Shown: positions 8,726-18,779, numbered from the stretch's first letter. The stretch is DNA of 64,000 bases from Carnimonas nigrificans ATCC BAA-78 (GCF_000526695.1 NZ_JAGO01000013.1:186001-250000); one strand, 5' to 3'. Numbers and translations: made by a program. The notes: generated by a model not told the origin, from the sequence alone.

Positions 8726-9551
8726 CGCCTTCATTTCCTTGATAGAAGTTACCGTGCCACCGGTCAGGCAAGTATTGGCCCTTTCCCAACCGCTGCGCAT
8801 GTTTCAGCGCGTGCCAGGTATAGCGCTGAGCGCGCTCACAGGCATCGGCCAGCGAATGACCAAGCGCCAGTTCCAGCGCAATCCGCGCGGCCAGTGTACA
8901 GCCAGAGCCGTGATAGCTGCCCGGCAAGCGCGGCCAGCACCATTCACGCACTGGGTGCCCCTGCTGATAGAGACGGTGCACCACCCTGTCACCTGTAGGT
9001 GCTTCATCAGGCAATGGGTCGGTTCCCGTGACCAGTACCGCAGTGCCTTCGGCACACAGTGCCAGCGCTCGCCGCTCATCGTTGGGCTGCTCGGGCACCA
9101 GCCGTGCAAGTTCGCTGCGGTTGGGCGTCACCAGCGTGGCCCTTGGCAGTAAAGACGCTCTCACTTCCGCCACCAGATCATGCTGGGCCAGCGCTGCACC
9201 ACCGCCCGCCTTCAACACGGGGTCCACGACCACCGGCAGCGTTGCAAAGTCATCCAGCAGCGCGGCCACCGTTTGAGCACTGGCCTTGCTGGTCAGCAGC
9301 CCAATCTTGATCGCCTGGGGCGCAACATCAGCGGTGACGGTCAGCGCAGCCGCCCTTATATAGTCGGGCGCTACATCATAGACAGCGGTCACATTAATGG
9401 AATCCTGCACCGTCAGGGCCGTCGCCACGCTCAACGCCCACCCGCCACCGCTGCGAATCGCCTCCTGATCGGCCCCCAGGCCCGCGCCATGGGTAGGATC
9501 ATGGCCTGCCAGCACCAGTACCACCGGCATCGTTGACGCGATCTCTGACAT
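8718..9551 (-). CDS. thiD: ThiD, hydroxymethylpyrimidine/phosphomethylpyrimidine kinase
   Basis: A 277-residue ribokinase-fold enzyme that phosphorylates HMP and HMP-P in thiamine synthesis. Seen: LAGHDPTHGAGLGADQEAI at the N-terminus (HMP pocket), ALTVQDS, IKIGLLTS, VVVDPVLKAGGG, LVTPNRSELARL and the C-terminal anion hole and catalytic motif SYHGSGCTLAARIA. I chose ATG at 9551 because GAGGAAG lies just upstream; an in-frame upstream extension to 9605 has no ribosome site and no family similarity. HDPTH instead of the common SDPS is a small variation. No TPP riboswitch was recognised upstream, so regulation is unknown. Confidence 0.92.
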   Translation of the reverse strand: MSEIASTMPVVLVLAGHDPTHGAGLGADQEAIRSGGGWALSVATALTVQDSINVTAVYDVAPDYIRAAALTVTADVAPQAIKIGLLTSKASAQTVAALLDDFATLPVVVDPVLKAGGGAALAQHDLVAEVRASLLPRATLVTPNRSELARLVPEQPNDERRALALCAEGTAVLVTGTDPLPDEAPTGDRVVHRLYQQGHPVREWCWPRLPGSYHGSGCTLAARIALELALGHSLADACERAQRYTWHALKHAQRLGKGQYLPDRWHGNFYQGNEGDE

Positions 9552-9660
9552 CCCGAACTTCCTCAAAAACGTCCTACATTCAGCAGCAAGCCAAGCGCAT
9601 ATCAATGGCAGCCAAACAGCGCCCGGCCTTTATCCAGTGCCTACCTGCATGGGCAGCTCG

Positions 9661-10092
9661 CTAGAACGGTCGCACGATCGCCAGCACCACAATGACGCCC
9701 ATAAGGATGGGAGGAATCATGCTGAAGATTTTGTAGAAGAGACGCGGCTTGCCCTGGGTAGTACGCAGCTTGCGCATAAAGGCCTTGCTCATGTGGTGAC
9801 AGCCAATCAGCAGAATCACCAGTACGATCTTGGCCCAGAACCAGGGCGCGCCCAGCACGTAGTGATATTTAAGAACCGCCAGCAACAAACCCAGCGCCAG
9901 GGTTACATACATGGCGGGATTCATGACCACGCGATAAAGCTGACGCTCCATCACCTCAAACCGGCGCGCACCTTGCTCATCTCCCTGACGCAGGGCAACT
10001 ACGTGGTACTTGAACAGGCGAGGAAGGTAGAACAGCCCCGAAAACCACAAAAATGCGGCGATCAAGTGAAACGCCACTAGCCAAGCGATCAT
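9661..10092 (-). CDS. hemJ: HemJ, protoporphyrinogen IX oxidase (UPF0093)
   Basis: A 143-residue four-helix membrane protein of the HemJ family, which oxidises protoporphyrinogen IX to protoporphyrin IX. Seen: the first helix MIAWLVAFHLIAAFLWFSGL with the conserved His9, the loop FYLPRLFKYH, the second conserved block RRFEVMERQLYRVVMNPAM, WFWAKIVLVILLIGCHHMS and the C-terminal helix. The ATG at 10092 is preceded by AAGGAG, so I prefer it to an upstream extension to 10137. Together with hemL and hemW in the same window it gives a concentration of heme genes, although they are not in one operon. Confidence 0.9.
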   Translation of the reverse strand: MIAWLVAFHLIAAFLWFSGLFYLPRLFKYHVVALRQGDEQGARRFEVMERQLYRVVMNPAMYVTLALGLLLAVLKYHYVLGAPWFWAKIVLVILLIGCHHMSKAFMRKLRTTQGKPRLFYKIFSMIPPILMGVIVVLAIVRPF

Positions 10093-10640
10093 AACAGCTC
10101 CTTTTCGGCTACTACGGTTGTGCGTTATGGACAGCATCTGACGGCTGACCTAACACTTCTCATTATAGGAAGGTGCGATCACCTGAATAACCAGCTCTCG
10201 CAGCCTATCATTATTGCAAGACAAAGCGGGCGATCAGCCTTGCTGCCGGATTGAGTGAATATATTCACTGGCGGAAAGGATTTCCTCAACATGCCCCACC
10301 GCTACATCATTACACCCGACACAACACCACGAGTCAGGCCGCGAGTATGCCTTCTTTTCCCGACATCGCCGCCCTCTTGATCGAAATGGTACACTAGCAC
10401 TCATCCATGCGGTGCCGCTGATCCTTTTGCCGTAGACGTTTTTACCGTAACGCAGAGGGGCGCAGTCACACATCGCTCTCCAGGCTTCACGCAATCAACC
10501 GTACCAACGGCGTTGCCAACAGGCCGTGAAATGACCCAATAGAACCTGCCACTGCCAGGCTTGCGCGACTCACTCAGTGAGAAGCGTTCACATAACCAGG
10601 CAAACAGCAGTAGCAGGTTGATACCAGGAGGCTCTTACCC
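10093..10640. promoter_or_regulatory. 548-bp intergenic region upstream of erpA and hemJ
   Basis: No convincing gene lies between the divergent hemJ and erpA. A minus-strand 86-codon frame at 10234-10494 lacks recognisable similarity and is not called. The region holds a perfect 16-bp palindrome, AGTGAATATATTCACT (10254-10269), and closer to erpA a smaller inverted element, GACT-CACTC-AGTG (10567-10579), with spacing like an IscR type-1 site but poor flanks. Promoters for hemJ and erpA must lie here; none could be fixed with confidence. Confidence 0.5.
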
Positions 10641-10994
10641 ATGAGTGGCGCCCAATCCTTCGTGCCGTCTCCGCTTTACCTGACCGAGAGTGCGGCCGCA
10701 CGCGTGCGAACCCTCGCAGAAGCCGAGAATAACCCGAACCTGAAGCTGCGTGTTTATGTCACCGGTGGCGGTTGCTCTGGCTTTCAATATGGCTTCGATT
10801 TCAGCGAAGCCGTCGATGAAGAGGACACCATCGTAGAAAAAGATGGCGTCACTATGCTGATCGACCCGCTTAGCTATCAATATCTGGTCGGCTCTACCGT
10901 GGATTTCGAAGAAGGTCTGGCAGGTGCACGCTTTTTGATCAAAAATCCCAATGCCACCACTACCTGTGGCTGTGGCGCATCCTTCAGCGTCTGA
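10641..10994 (+). CDS. erpA: ErpA, iron-sulfur cluster insertion protein
   Basis: A 117-residue A-type Fe-S carrier that hands [4Fe-4S] or [2Fe-2S] clusters to apoproteins such as isoprenoid synthesis enzymes. The three cluster-ligating cysteines are present: C45 in [13 protein letters not shown] and C109/C111 in [10 protein letters not shown]. The family block [25 protein letters not shown] precedes the C-terminal pair. AGGAGG (10626-10631) lies ten bases before the ATG. It is a single-gene unit with a hairpin downstream. Confidence 0.96.
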   Translation: MSGAQSFVPSPLYLTESAAARVRTLAEAENNPNLKLRVYVTGGGCSGFQYGFDFSEAVDEEDTIVEKDGVTMLIDPLSYQYLVGSTVDFEEGLAGARFLIKNPNATTTCGCGASFSV

Positions 10995-11014
10995 TATTTG
11001 CCCCCCTCCTTGCC

Positions 11015-11050
11015 AATGCCGTCGCGGGGTTTTCCTCCAGCGGCGGCATT
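11015..11050 (+). terminator. Hairpin after erpA
   Basis: AATGCCGTCGC (11015-11025) pairs with GCGGCGGCATT (11040-11050) with one G-U pair, giving an 11-bp stem and a 14-base loop 20 bases after the erpA stop. The following GTCGTTTGT is only weakly T-rich, so the terminator call is moderate. Confidence 0.5.
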
Positions 11051-11159
11051 GTCGTTTGTACTCCCTCCAACTGCTAAAAATCCCCTGTAAAGTAGTCTGC
11101 TTCCTTTCTCTTGCATCGCCATAACGATCGTCAACACCGCCGCATTACTCTCTTGAACA

Positions 11160-11849
11160 GCCAATCAATGCCCAGTTTGAGTGACGAAACCTGCATTTTC
11201 ACATTTCATTCAGAAGAGACCGCATAGTCGCCTGAAAGCTGACAACCATGCGGGTTGCAGAGTCTTTTCCCGCCTTGATAGAGACATCGCTTTACTGCCC
11301 ATTATGGCTGTGGAAAACTCTTACGGTTATCCTCTGCAAATCGGGCTAGGGAGTCCGCCATTTCTGGCGCCCTGCGACCTTGACGTAAACGTTAACAACT
11401 ACACAGACAACAACGTCAGCCACGGGTGGATAAACAGGGGACAACTCTGGCTGTGGATATCCGGTACTTTCTTCCACAGGCTACCCACCAGAACTGCGCA
11501 GCTCATACGCCTCTTATCCCTCCACAAGATAACAGCGTAACTGCCTGATTTTTATCGTTTAAGTTGAGTTTTCCACGAAAAATCGCCGCAACAATAATCA
11601 TCACCACAACAGAACTTCATTTAAAAACATTCTTTTTTATTTATTTAGATAAACGCTCTTGAATGCGCGCTTCAGAGATCAGTGTGGAAAACCACTGACG
11701 GTTACCCACAGGCACGTTATACTGCTCGCCCTGATCAACACCGTGCTGACGCTTCAGCACCTTCACACTATTTTTCGCCTGGCACATTGACGCTAACGGA
11801 AGCGTCCACCTGAAAGCGTGTCGGGCGTTCTGCTATCCGAGGTTGTACC
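11160..11849. other. Putative chromosomal replication origin (oriC) between erpA and mnmG
   Basis: About 690 bases without a supported gene precede mnmG, the gene that flanks oriC in E. coli and many gammaproteobacteria. Nonamers one mismatch from the DnaA box TTATCCACA (either strand) occur at 11309-11317 (TGTGGAAAA), 11425-11433 (GGTGGATAA), 11452-11460 (TGTGGATAT), 11683-11691 (TGTGGAAAA) and 11702-11710 (TTACCCACA), with weaker ones such as TTTTCCACG near 11570. Between them 11528-11660 is strikingly AT-rich, including runs of A and T at 11620-11650, suitable as an unwinding element. Downstream lie mnmG-rsmG-parA-parB. dnaA itself is not in the window, and some gammaproteobacteria carry oriC next to dnaA instead, so this is a candidate only. 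Confidence 0.55.
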
Positions 11850-13748
11850 GTGGATTACCCTGACCGCTTTGGCGTAATCGTCATCGGCGGTGGACACGCC
11901 GGCACTGAAGCCGCTCTCGCCGCCGCTCGCATGGGCGTTAATACCCTGTTGCTGACCCATAACGTGGAAACGTTGGGCCAGATGTCCTGCAATCCCGCCA
12001 TCGGTGGGATTGGTAAAAGTCATTTGGTCAAGGAAGTGGATGCACTGGGCGGCGCCATGGCACTGGCTACCGATCGCGCTGGCATCCAGTTTCGTGTACT
12101 CAATTCACGTAAAGGGCCAGCGGTGCGCGCTACCCGTGCCCAGGCTGATCGTGCGCTATACAAGGCGGCCATTCGTGAAATGCTGGAAAACCAGCCGAAC
12201 CTGGCAATCTTTCAGCAGGCGGCCAGTGATCTGATCGTGGCGGGTGATCGGGTATGCGGTGTCGAAACACAGGCCGGCATCCGTTTTCATGCTGACACCG
12301 TGGTGCTGTGTACCGGTACCTTCCTCGGAGGGGTCATCCATATCGGCCTTGAGCACCACAGCGGCGGTCGTGCAGGGGACCCGAGTGCCACTGCGCTTGC
12401 CCAACGCTTACGTGAACTGCCGTTTAATGTGGCGCGGCTCAAGACCGGCACGCCTCCTCGCATCGACGCCAAAAGTGTCGATTTCTCGCGTTTGCAGGAA
12501 CAGCCTGGCGACACGCCAACACCGATCATGTCCTATCTGGGCCAGCAGGAATGGCACCCTGAGCAGGTCAACTGCTTCATCGCTCATACCAATGAGCGCA
12601 CCCATGACATTATCCGGGCCAACCTTGACCGCTCGCCCATGTATTCAGGCGTTATTGATGGCGTTGGGCCGCGTTACTGCCCCTCCATCGAGGACAAGAT
12701 TCACCGCTTTGCCGACAAGCACAGCCACCAGGTGTTTATCGAGCCGGAAGGACTATCAACCAACGAGCTGTACCCCAACGGTATCTCTACCTCGCTGCCC
12801 TTCGATACGCAGCTTGAGCTGGTACGTTCCATTGAGGGCTTAGAGAACGCTCACATCACTCGCCCCGGCTATGCGATCGAATACGACTTCTTCGATCCAC
12901 GCGATCTCAGGCACTCTCTGGAAACCCGCTTTATCGAAAACCTGTTCTTCGCGGGTCAGATCAACGGAACGACCGGTTACGAAGAAGCCGCTGCGCAAGG
13001 CTTGTTGGCAGGCACCAACGCTGCGCTGCGCACGCTGGGACGCGATGCCTGGTATCCGCGCCGTGACGAAGCCTACATTGGCGTTATGGTGGACGATCTG
13101 ATTCGTCTCGGTACCCAGGAACCCTATCGCATGTTTACTTCGCGGGCTGAATATCGGTTGCTGCTGCGTGAAGACAACGCTGATCTGCGCTTGACCGAGA
13201 TTGGCCGCTCGCTGGGGCTGGTGGATGATCAGCGCTTTACTGCCTTCGAGCACAAGCGCGAAAGCATCGAACGTGAACGTCAACATTTGGCGAGCACCTG
13301 GGTGCTGCCCGACAGTGAGGAAGCCAACGCGCTGGCGCCCAGGCTGGGCACGCTGGCCCGTGAACATAACCTGCTGGATCTGTTGAAGCGCCCCGAGGCT
13401 GAATATGCCGATATCGAGACGATCAAGCGCGGCGATATGCCAAAGGTTGATGCTGCGGTTGCCGAACAGGTGCAGATTCAAACCAAGTACCAGGGCTACA
13501 TTGATCGTCAGCAGGGCGAGATCGAGAAACTGAAGCGCCATGAACAGACCGCGCTGCCCGATGACCTGGACTATTCGTGCATTGCGGGGCTTTCCAGTGA
13601 GATCAAGCAGAAGCTTGAGCGCGCTCGCCCGGCGACTCTGGCAGAAGCGGCCCGTATTTCCGGCGTTACCCCTGCAGCTGTGTCGCTGCTGCTGATTCAG
13701 CTCAAAAAGCGTCAGCACATTGCACAGACTGAGGTAAACGCTGGATGA
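11850..13748 (+). CDS. mnmG: MnmG (GidA), tRNA uridine-5-carboxymethylaminomethyl modification enzyme
   Basis: A 632-residue FAD protein that, with MnmE, installs carboxymethylaminomethyl on U34 of several tRNAs. The N-terminal dinucleotide fold is [21 protein letters not shown] (Gly13-Gly18); [43 protein letters not shown] and the GIDA C-terminal region with YQGYIDRQ and [12 protein letters not shown] all match the family. The start is GTG at 11850. The stop overlaps the ATG of rsmG by four bases (ATGA at 13745), so the two are coupled. Confidence 0.97.
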   Translation: MDYPDRFGVIVIGGGHAGTEAALAAARMGVNTLLLTHNVETLGQMSCNPAIGGIGKSHLVKEVDALGGAMALATDRAGIQFRVLNSRKGPAVRATRAQADRALYKAAIREMLENQPNLAIFQQAASDLIVAGDRVCGVETQAGIRFHADTVVLCTGTFLGGVIHIGLEHHSGGRAGDPSATALAQRLRELPFNVARLKTGTPPRIDAKSVDFSRLQEQPGDTPTPIMSYLGQQEWHPEQVNCFIAHTNERTHDIIRANLDRSPMYSGVIDGVGPRYCPSIEDKIHRFADKHSHQVFIEPEGLSTNELYPNGISTSLPFDTQLELVRSIEGLENAHITRPGYAIEYDFFDPRDLRHSLETRFIENLFFAGQINGTTGYEEAAAQGLLAGTNAALRTLGRDAWYPRRDEAYIGVMVDDLIRLGTQEPYRMFTSRAEYRLLLREDNADLRLTEIGRSLGLVDDQRFTAFEHKRESIERERQHLASTWVLPDSEEANALAPRLGTLAREHNLLDLLKRPEAEYADIETIKRGDMPKVDAAVAEQVQIQTKYQGYIDRQQGEIEKLKRHEQTALPDDLDYSCIAGLSSEIKQKLERARPATLAEAARISGVTPAAVSLLLIQLKKRQHIAQTEVNAG

Positions 13749-14380
13749 GCGGTGACAAGACACTTCAGCCCCTGCTGGAACAAGGCTTGGCTGAACTCGG
13801 TATCGCGCTTGAACCGCAGCGTATTGATCTGCTGTTGCGTTACGTAGCGCTATTGCACAAGTGGAACGGCGCTTATAACCTCACCGCCGTGCGCGATCCG
13901 CGAGACATGGTGGTACGCCACCTGCTCGATAGCCTTAGCATCCTGCCATGGGTGACAGGGCCTTCGCTGCTGGATGTAGGAGCGGGAGCGGGGTTGCCCG
14001 GTATCGTATTGGCGATTGCGCGGCCTGAACTGGCGGTAACGCTGCTCGACAGCAACGGCAAGAAAGTACGCTTTCAGCGTCAGGCGGTGCTTGAACTGGG
14101 GCTTGATAACGTTGTGCCGCTGCATCAACGTGTCGAATCTCTGGATGCAGGGGAAGGCTTTGCTCAGATCGTCAGCCGCGCCTTTGCCGCAGTCGAGCAG
14201 TTTATCGGGCTGTCGCGTTCGCTGATTGCTGCCGATGGCGAATGGTTGGCCATGGTAGGCCAGCTGAATGAAGCGCCTGCACTGCCCGCGGATGTAGCGC
14301 TGATAGAGCAGACGGCGCTGAAAGTGCCCGGTGAACGGGCGAGCCGCCATTTGTTGCGCATCGCTCCCGTCCGCTCATAG
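13745..14380 (+). CDS. rsmG: RsmG, 16S rRNA G527-N7-methyltransferase
   Basis: A 211-residue SAM-dependent methyltransferase that makes m7G527 in 16S rRNA; loss is known to cause low-level streptomycin resistance. Seen: [21 protein letters not shown] at the N-terminus, the SAM-binding [17 protein letters not shown] (near residue 75), [16 protein letters not shown] and [12 protein letters not shown]. Length is typical. It starts inside the last codons of mnmG and is followed by a 126-base gap before parA. Confidence 0.96.
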   Translation: MSGDKTLQPLLEQGLAELGIALEPQRIDLLLRYVALLHKWNGAYNLTAVRDPRDMVVRHLLDSLSILPWVTGPSLLDVGAGAGLPGIVLAIARPELAVTLLDSNGKKVRFQRQAVLELGLDNVVPLHQRVESLDAGEGFAQIVSRAFAAVEQFIGLSRSLIAADGEWLAMVGQLNEAPALPADVALIEQTALKVPGERASRHLLRIAPVRS

Positions 14381-14506
14381 CCTTTGCCTCTGACAACGGC
14401 ACACACTGGTGATAGTGCGATCACCACCGGCATCCACCGCTCACTCTTGTGATGAGTGTGGTTCAAGGCCGATTCGACATACTCGTTTGACCGAAGGAAT
14501 GGATAA

Positions 14507-15277
14507 GTGACCCATATCATTGCGCTCACCAACCAGAAAGGCGGTGTTGGCAAGACCACCACAGCGGTGAATCTGGCCGCCGCGCTTGGCGCGCTGAAGC
14601 AACGCGTGCTCCTGGTGGATCTCGATCCGCAGGGCAACGCCACCACGGGGAGCGGCGTTGATAAACATGCGTTGGCAAGCGGCAGTGTGCTGGATGTGCT
14701 GCTGGGGGATGTTGACGTGCGTGAAGTGGTCACCAACTGTCCCGAGGCAGGCTATTTGCTGCTGCCAGGCAACTCTGACCTGACCGCCGCAGAGGTCAGC
14801 CTTTTGGATGTTGAAGATCGTGAGAAGCGGCTCTCCGATGCTCTGGCAACGATCAAGGATAACTTCGATGTTATTCTGATCGACTGTCCGCCATCACTGA
14901 ACATGTTGACCGTGAATGCGCTGACCGCCGCGGATGGGGTGCTGATTCCGCTACAGTGTGAGTTTTATGCGCTGGAAGGACTATCGGCGCTGCTCGACAC
15001 CATTGACCAGGTGCGCAGTAGCATCAATCCATCGCTGGCGATCTACGGCATCCTGCGTACCATGTACGATAACCGCATTAGTCTGACGCGGGATGTAAGC
15101 AAGCAGTTGCTCGACTATTTCGGCGATGATCTGCTGAAAAGCGTTATTCCGCGTAATGTCCGCGTCGCAGAAGCGCCCAGTCATGGGCTTCCGGTCACCA
15201 AGTACGCTAAATTATCGCGAGGAAGCCACGCGTATCGTGTGCTGGCCAAGGAGTTGATCAAGCGGTTGGCGCTGTGA
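14507..15277 (+). CDS. parA: ParA (Soj) chromosome-partitioning ATPase
   Basis: A 256-residue deviant Walker ATPase. The motif KGGVGKTT at residues 11-18 carries both the signature lysine (K11) and the P-loop lysine (K16); VDLDPQGNATTGSG and DVILIDCPPSLNMLTVNAL are the A' and B motifs. ParA binds DNA nonspecifically and, driven by ParB, segregates origins. The start is GTG at 14507, with AAGGAA about twelve bases upstream. parB follows after 49 bases, surely in the same operon. Confidence 0.95.
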   Translation: MTHIIALTNQKGGVGKTTTAVNLAAALGALKQRVLLVDLDPQGNATTGSGVDKHALASGSVLDVLLGDVDVREVVTNCPEAGYLLLPGNSDLTAAEVSLLDVEDREKRLSDALATIKDNFDVILIDCPPSLNMLTVNALTAADGVLIPLQCEFYALEGLSALLDTIDQVRSSINPSLAIYGILRTMYDNRISLTRDVSKQLLDYFGDDLLKSVIPRNVRVAEAPSHGLPVTKYAKLSRGSHAYRVLAKELIKRLAL

Positions 15278-15326
15278 TCTTTTTCATTCGTTCACTACCT
15301 TGTATCACCAATGAGGGCCATTCGGG

Positions 15327-16337
15327 ATGACACGCAAGCGCGCTTTGGGACGTGGACTTGACGCATTGATAGGCGCTCGCTCGCGCAGTCAGGCATTACA
15401 CGAGCACGAAGAGGTGAGTGTCGACGATGCTCAGCACGACGCCCCAGCCAACGAAGCTGGTCTCTCGGCCCCTTCCAGCGAGAAGCCTTCCGCTGACCAA
15501 CCAGCGTATGGCAACAACGTAGCGGGGGAGGGCGGTGCATCTTCCTCCCAGGTCAGCGTCGATCAGCTGATACGGATTCCGCTGGCAGCACTGTCGCGCG
15601 GGCAGTTTCAACCGCGCCGCGAGTTTAATCAGCAAAGTCTCGAAGAGCTGGCGGCGTCGATTCGCTCGCGTGGCGTGATGCAGCCCATTGTGGTGCGGCC
15701 CCTGGCAAGTGGCACCGGTCGCCAGCGCTATGAAATCATCGCGGGTGAGCGACGCTGGCGCGCGGCCCAGTTAGCCGATCTGGAAGTGATTCCAGCGGTA
15801 GTACGTGAGCTGAACGACGAAGCGGCGCTCGCGCTTGGCCTGATCGAAAACATTCAGCGTGAAGATCTGAATGCGGTAGAAGAAGCCTTGGCGCTCAAGC
15901 GGCTGATTGATGAATTTGAACTGACGCAGCAGCAGGTCGCAGATGCCTTGGGCAAATCGCGCGCCCAGATCGCTAACCTGCTGCGTTTACTGGCACTTGA
16001 AAGCGAAGTATTGGGGATGCTGGAGCGCCGTGAGCTTGATGTGGGGCATGCGCGTGCGCTGCTGCCATTGAAGGGAACACGTCAGCGTCACACGGCGCGT
16101 GATGTCGTCGCCAAAGGGCTGACGGTGCGGCAGACGGAAGCATGGGTGAAGCGCTTGCTCAAGCCAAAAGCCAAGGATGCTGCGCCTGGTGCTGATGTTC
16201 TTCAGCTGGAAACGCGACTGGGAGAATTACTGGGCGCAGCGGTGAAAATCGACCATGGCTCTTCAGGGAAGGGGAAGGTCGAAATCAAGTATTCCAGTCT
16301 TGATGAGCTGGACGGTATTCTTGCCCATATTCGTTGA
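15327..16337 (+). CDS. parB: ParB (Spo0J), chromosome-partitioning protein
   Basis: A 336-residue centromere-binding protein. The N-terminus begins with KRALGRGLDALIG, the ParA-interacting motif, followed by a low-complexity linker of about 50 residues. The CTPase/ParB domain has GQFQPRREFNQQSLEELAASI, GVMQPIVVRP, YEIIAGERRWRAAQLA and GLIENIQREDLNAVEEA; an HTH (QQVADALGKSRAQIANLLRL) and the dimerisation domain follow. No parS consensus (TGTTTCACGTGAAACA) was found nearby. Confidence 0.95.
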   Translation: MTRKRALGRGLDALIGARSRSQALHEHEEVSVDDAQHDAPANEAGLSAPSSEKPSADQPAYGNNVAGEGGASSSQVSVDQLIRIPLAALSRGQFQPRREFNQQSLEELAASIRSRGVMQPIVVRPLASGTGRQRYEIIAGERRWRAAQLADLEVIPAVVRELNDEAALALGLIENIQREDLNAVEEALALKRLIDEFELTQQQVADALGKSRAQIANLLRLLALESEVLGMLERRELDVGHARALLPLKGTRQRHTARDVVAKGLTVRQTEAWVKRLLKPKAKDAAPGADVLQLETRLGELLGAAVKIDHGSSGKGKVEIKYSSLDELDGILAHIR

Positions 16338-16439
16338 ATCAGGCTGGAAAACGGTCAGTCTTGTCGGGAGAATTTACCGGGGTTATCTGCAAGTGTGGCG
16401 GGCAAAAAAGTTAAAAAAACATTAATAAAATTCGCTAAG

Positions 16440-16458
16440 GTGCGACAAATTGCCGCAC
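16440..16458. promoter_or_regulatory. 19-bp imperfect palindrome upstream of the atp operon
   Basis: GTGCGACAAATTGCCGCAC reads almost the same on both strands; only one non-central position pair mismatches. It lies about 90 bases upstream of the predicted atp promoter in an otherwise AT-rich stretch. A second inverted pair, TTGGAC and GTCCAA, flanks a T-rich spacer at about 16487-16518. Either could be a regulator site; the protein is unknown. Confidence 0.4.
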
Positions 16459-16525
16459 TCTGATCGAAGTTGTTTAATTTTTGCCCATTTGGACGGTTAA
16501 TTTTCATTTTTGGTCCAATATGTCA

Positions 16526-16554
16526 TTGATGCTCGCTAGCCAGCCCCCTATAAT
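16526..16554 (+). promoter_or_regulatory. Sigma70-like promoter of the atp operon
   Basis: TTGATG (16526-16531), a 17-base spacer, and a perfect TATAAT (16549-16554) precede atpI by about 80 bases. The 298-base gap between parB and atpI holds no gene, and its AT-rich upstream part (16400-16440) could act as an UP element. Predicted transcription would start near 16561. Confidence 0.75.
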
Positions 16555-16635
16555 TCGCGTCAATTTTGAAGCTGGTAAGGCGTGCGCAGTGGAAAGGTGT
16601 ATGTCTACTGATCGAGCCAAATAACTGGACCCGCC

Positions 16636-17055
16636 ATGCGACGAGCAAGTTCCGCGGCATTTCGACAGCGTTTGCCGCAGCAGTCTCTTCCGCTCAAGGC
16701 AGTTGCTGTTCAGTCTTTATTCGGTGCGATTATCGCTGTGGCGGTGTTTTTGCTGGCGTCTCGCGGGGCGGGTGCAAGTGCCCTCAGCGGTGTACTGGTC
16801 AGCATTCTGCCAAGCTTCTATTTTGCCTGGCGCTTCATGCGTGTATACGCATCGCGTCAGGCATCAGAGTCTGTAGGCCTGATGTACAGGGCTGAGGTAG
16901 GCAAGTTCGGTTTGACAGTGGTGATGTTCATAGCAGTTTTCGTGCTGCTGCCACCGTCTCACCCAGCGTTTTTCTTTTTTGCATACATAGCGACAACACT
17001 TGTGCAATGGCTGGCCCCCTGGCTACTGCGCACGCTGTTTCGCTGCCGAATCTGA
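16636..17055 (+). CDS. atpI: AtpI, ATP synthase assembly-associated protein
   Basis: A 139-residue protein with four predicted TM helices, first gene of the atp operon. AtpI is a poorly conserved accessory protein thought to aid c-ring assembly or Mg2+ uptake. Seen: a basic N-terminus, SLFGAIIAVAVFLLASRGAGASALSG-type first two helices (the Gly/Ala-rich loop is a family trait), RAEVGKFGLTVVMFIAVFVLL and FFFFAYIATTLVQWLAPWLL. The identity rests mainly on position directly before atpB and on this topology. Ribosome site is weak. Confidence 0.88.
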   Translation: MRRASSAAFRQRLPQQSLPLKAVAVQSLFGAIIAVAVFLLASRGAGASALSGVLVSILPSFYFAWRFMRVYASRQASESVGLMYRAEVGKFGLTVVMFIAVFVLLPPSHPAFFFFAYIATTLVQWLAPWLLRTLFRCRI

Positions 17056-17874
<819 letters not shown>

Positions 17875-18000
17875 GAAATCTTCGACCCTGATGCTTCGGG
17901 CAATAAGGGCTTCGATGAACGTAGCGTGCGACGCTTGATAGGCTGCATGCACTTACACCCCGGAAATGACTAACTTAGCTTTATCCTTAGGAGCTTCATC

Positions 18001-18228
18001 ATGGAAATGATCTACGTCGCCGCTTCGATCATGATTGGCCTTGGCGCGCTCGGTACCGGCATTGGTTTCGGTATCCTCGGAGGCAAGCTGCTCGAATCCA
18101 ACGCTCGTCAGCCCGAGCTGAGCAACATGCTGATGTCACGTGCCTTCCTGATGGCCGGTCTGCTTGATGCTGTGCCGATGATCGGCGTTGGTATCGCTCT
18201 TTACCTGATGTTCGCTGTCGCTGGTTAA
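18001..18228 (+). CDS. atpE: AtpE, F1Fo ATP synthase subunit c
   Basis: A 75-residue hairpin of two helices that oligomerises into the c ring. The first helix is rich in Gly/Ala; the loop contains ESNARQPEL (polar loop with Arg-Gln/Asn-Pro). The proton-carrying Asp is in [17 protein letters not shown]. No extra Na+-coordinating Gln/Ser-Thr pattern is evident, so H+ coupling is expected even if the host is halophilic. AGGAGC eight bases upstream is a strong ribosome site, fitting the high stoichiometry. Confidence 0.97.
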   Translation: MEMIYVAASIMIGLGALGTGIGFGILGGKLLESNARQPELSNMLMSRAFLMAGLLDAVPMIGVGIALYLMFAVAG

Positions 18229-18308
18229 TCTGCCGACGCCGGGTGTAACGCGAGCGTTGCCCGGCTCTTGCGATTCCGGTCACCACGAACAGCCAAAGGT
18301 ACTTTACC

Positions 18309-18779
18309 GTGAACATCAACCTGACACTCATCGGACAGATAATCACCTTCGTGATTTTTGTCTGGTTCTGCATGAAGTATGTGTGGCCGCCCATTTCTGG
18401 CGCCCTTGCAGAGCGTGAGAAAAAAATCTCCGAGGGTTTGAACGCTGCTGATCGCGCCAGGGAAGAACTGGAACGTGCCAAGGCAGAGGCCGAGCAGATC
18501 CTGCGGGAGACCCGCGAAGAAGCCTCACATATTGTTGAGCAGGCGCGTTCGCGCTCCAACAAGATGGTTGAGGAAGCACGCGAAAACGCTCGGGCCGAAG
18601 GCCAGCGCATGATCGATAACGCACACTCCGAGATTGAGCAGGAGCTGCAAAGTGCCAAGGCGGCATTGCGCGCCCAGGTATCTTCTCTGGCCGTGCGTGG
18701 CGCAGAAAGGATTCTCGAGTCGTCGGTCGATGAGAAGCAGCATGCTGACCTTCTCGACAAGCTGACCGCCGAACTCTAA
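18309..18779 (+). CDS. atpF: AtpF, F1Fo ATP synthase subunit b
   Basis: A 156-residue peripheral-stalk subunit with one N-terminal TM helix ([20 protein letters not shown]) followed by WPPI and a long charged coiled coil (heptads rich in Glu, Arg and Ala to about residue 130). It dimerises and binds delta at its C-terminus. The start is GTG at 18309 with AAAGGTA upstream. It lies 12 bases before atpH. Confidence 0.96.
   Translation: MNINLTLIGQIITFVIFVWFCMKYVWPPISGALAEREKKISEGLNAADRAREELERAKAEAEQILRETREEASHIVEQARSRSNKMVEEARENARAEGQRMIDNAHSEIEQELQSAKAALRAQVSSLAVRGAERILESSVDEKQHADLLDKLTAEL

Noticed and set aside
8726-9660. TPP riboswitch for thiD-thiE
   Set aside because: No CUGAGA-type or other thi-box core was found upstream of thiD (9552-9660).
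10234-10494. 86-codon minus-strand frame upstream of erpA
   Set aside because: No similarity, odd composition (many Cys, Arg, Trp), no ribosome site of note.
12840-13763. 307-codon open frame antisense to mnmG
   Set aside because: Fully inside a conserved gene; composition explained by codon bias.
18001-18228. Na+-translocating c subunit, given the likely halophilic host
   Set aside because: The carboxylate helix has the ordinary LLDAVPMI pattern, without the additional ligands of Na+ rings.
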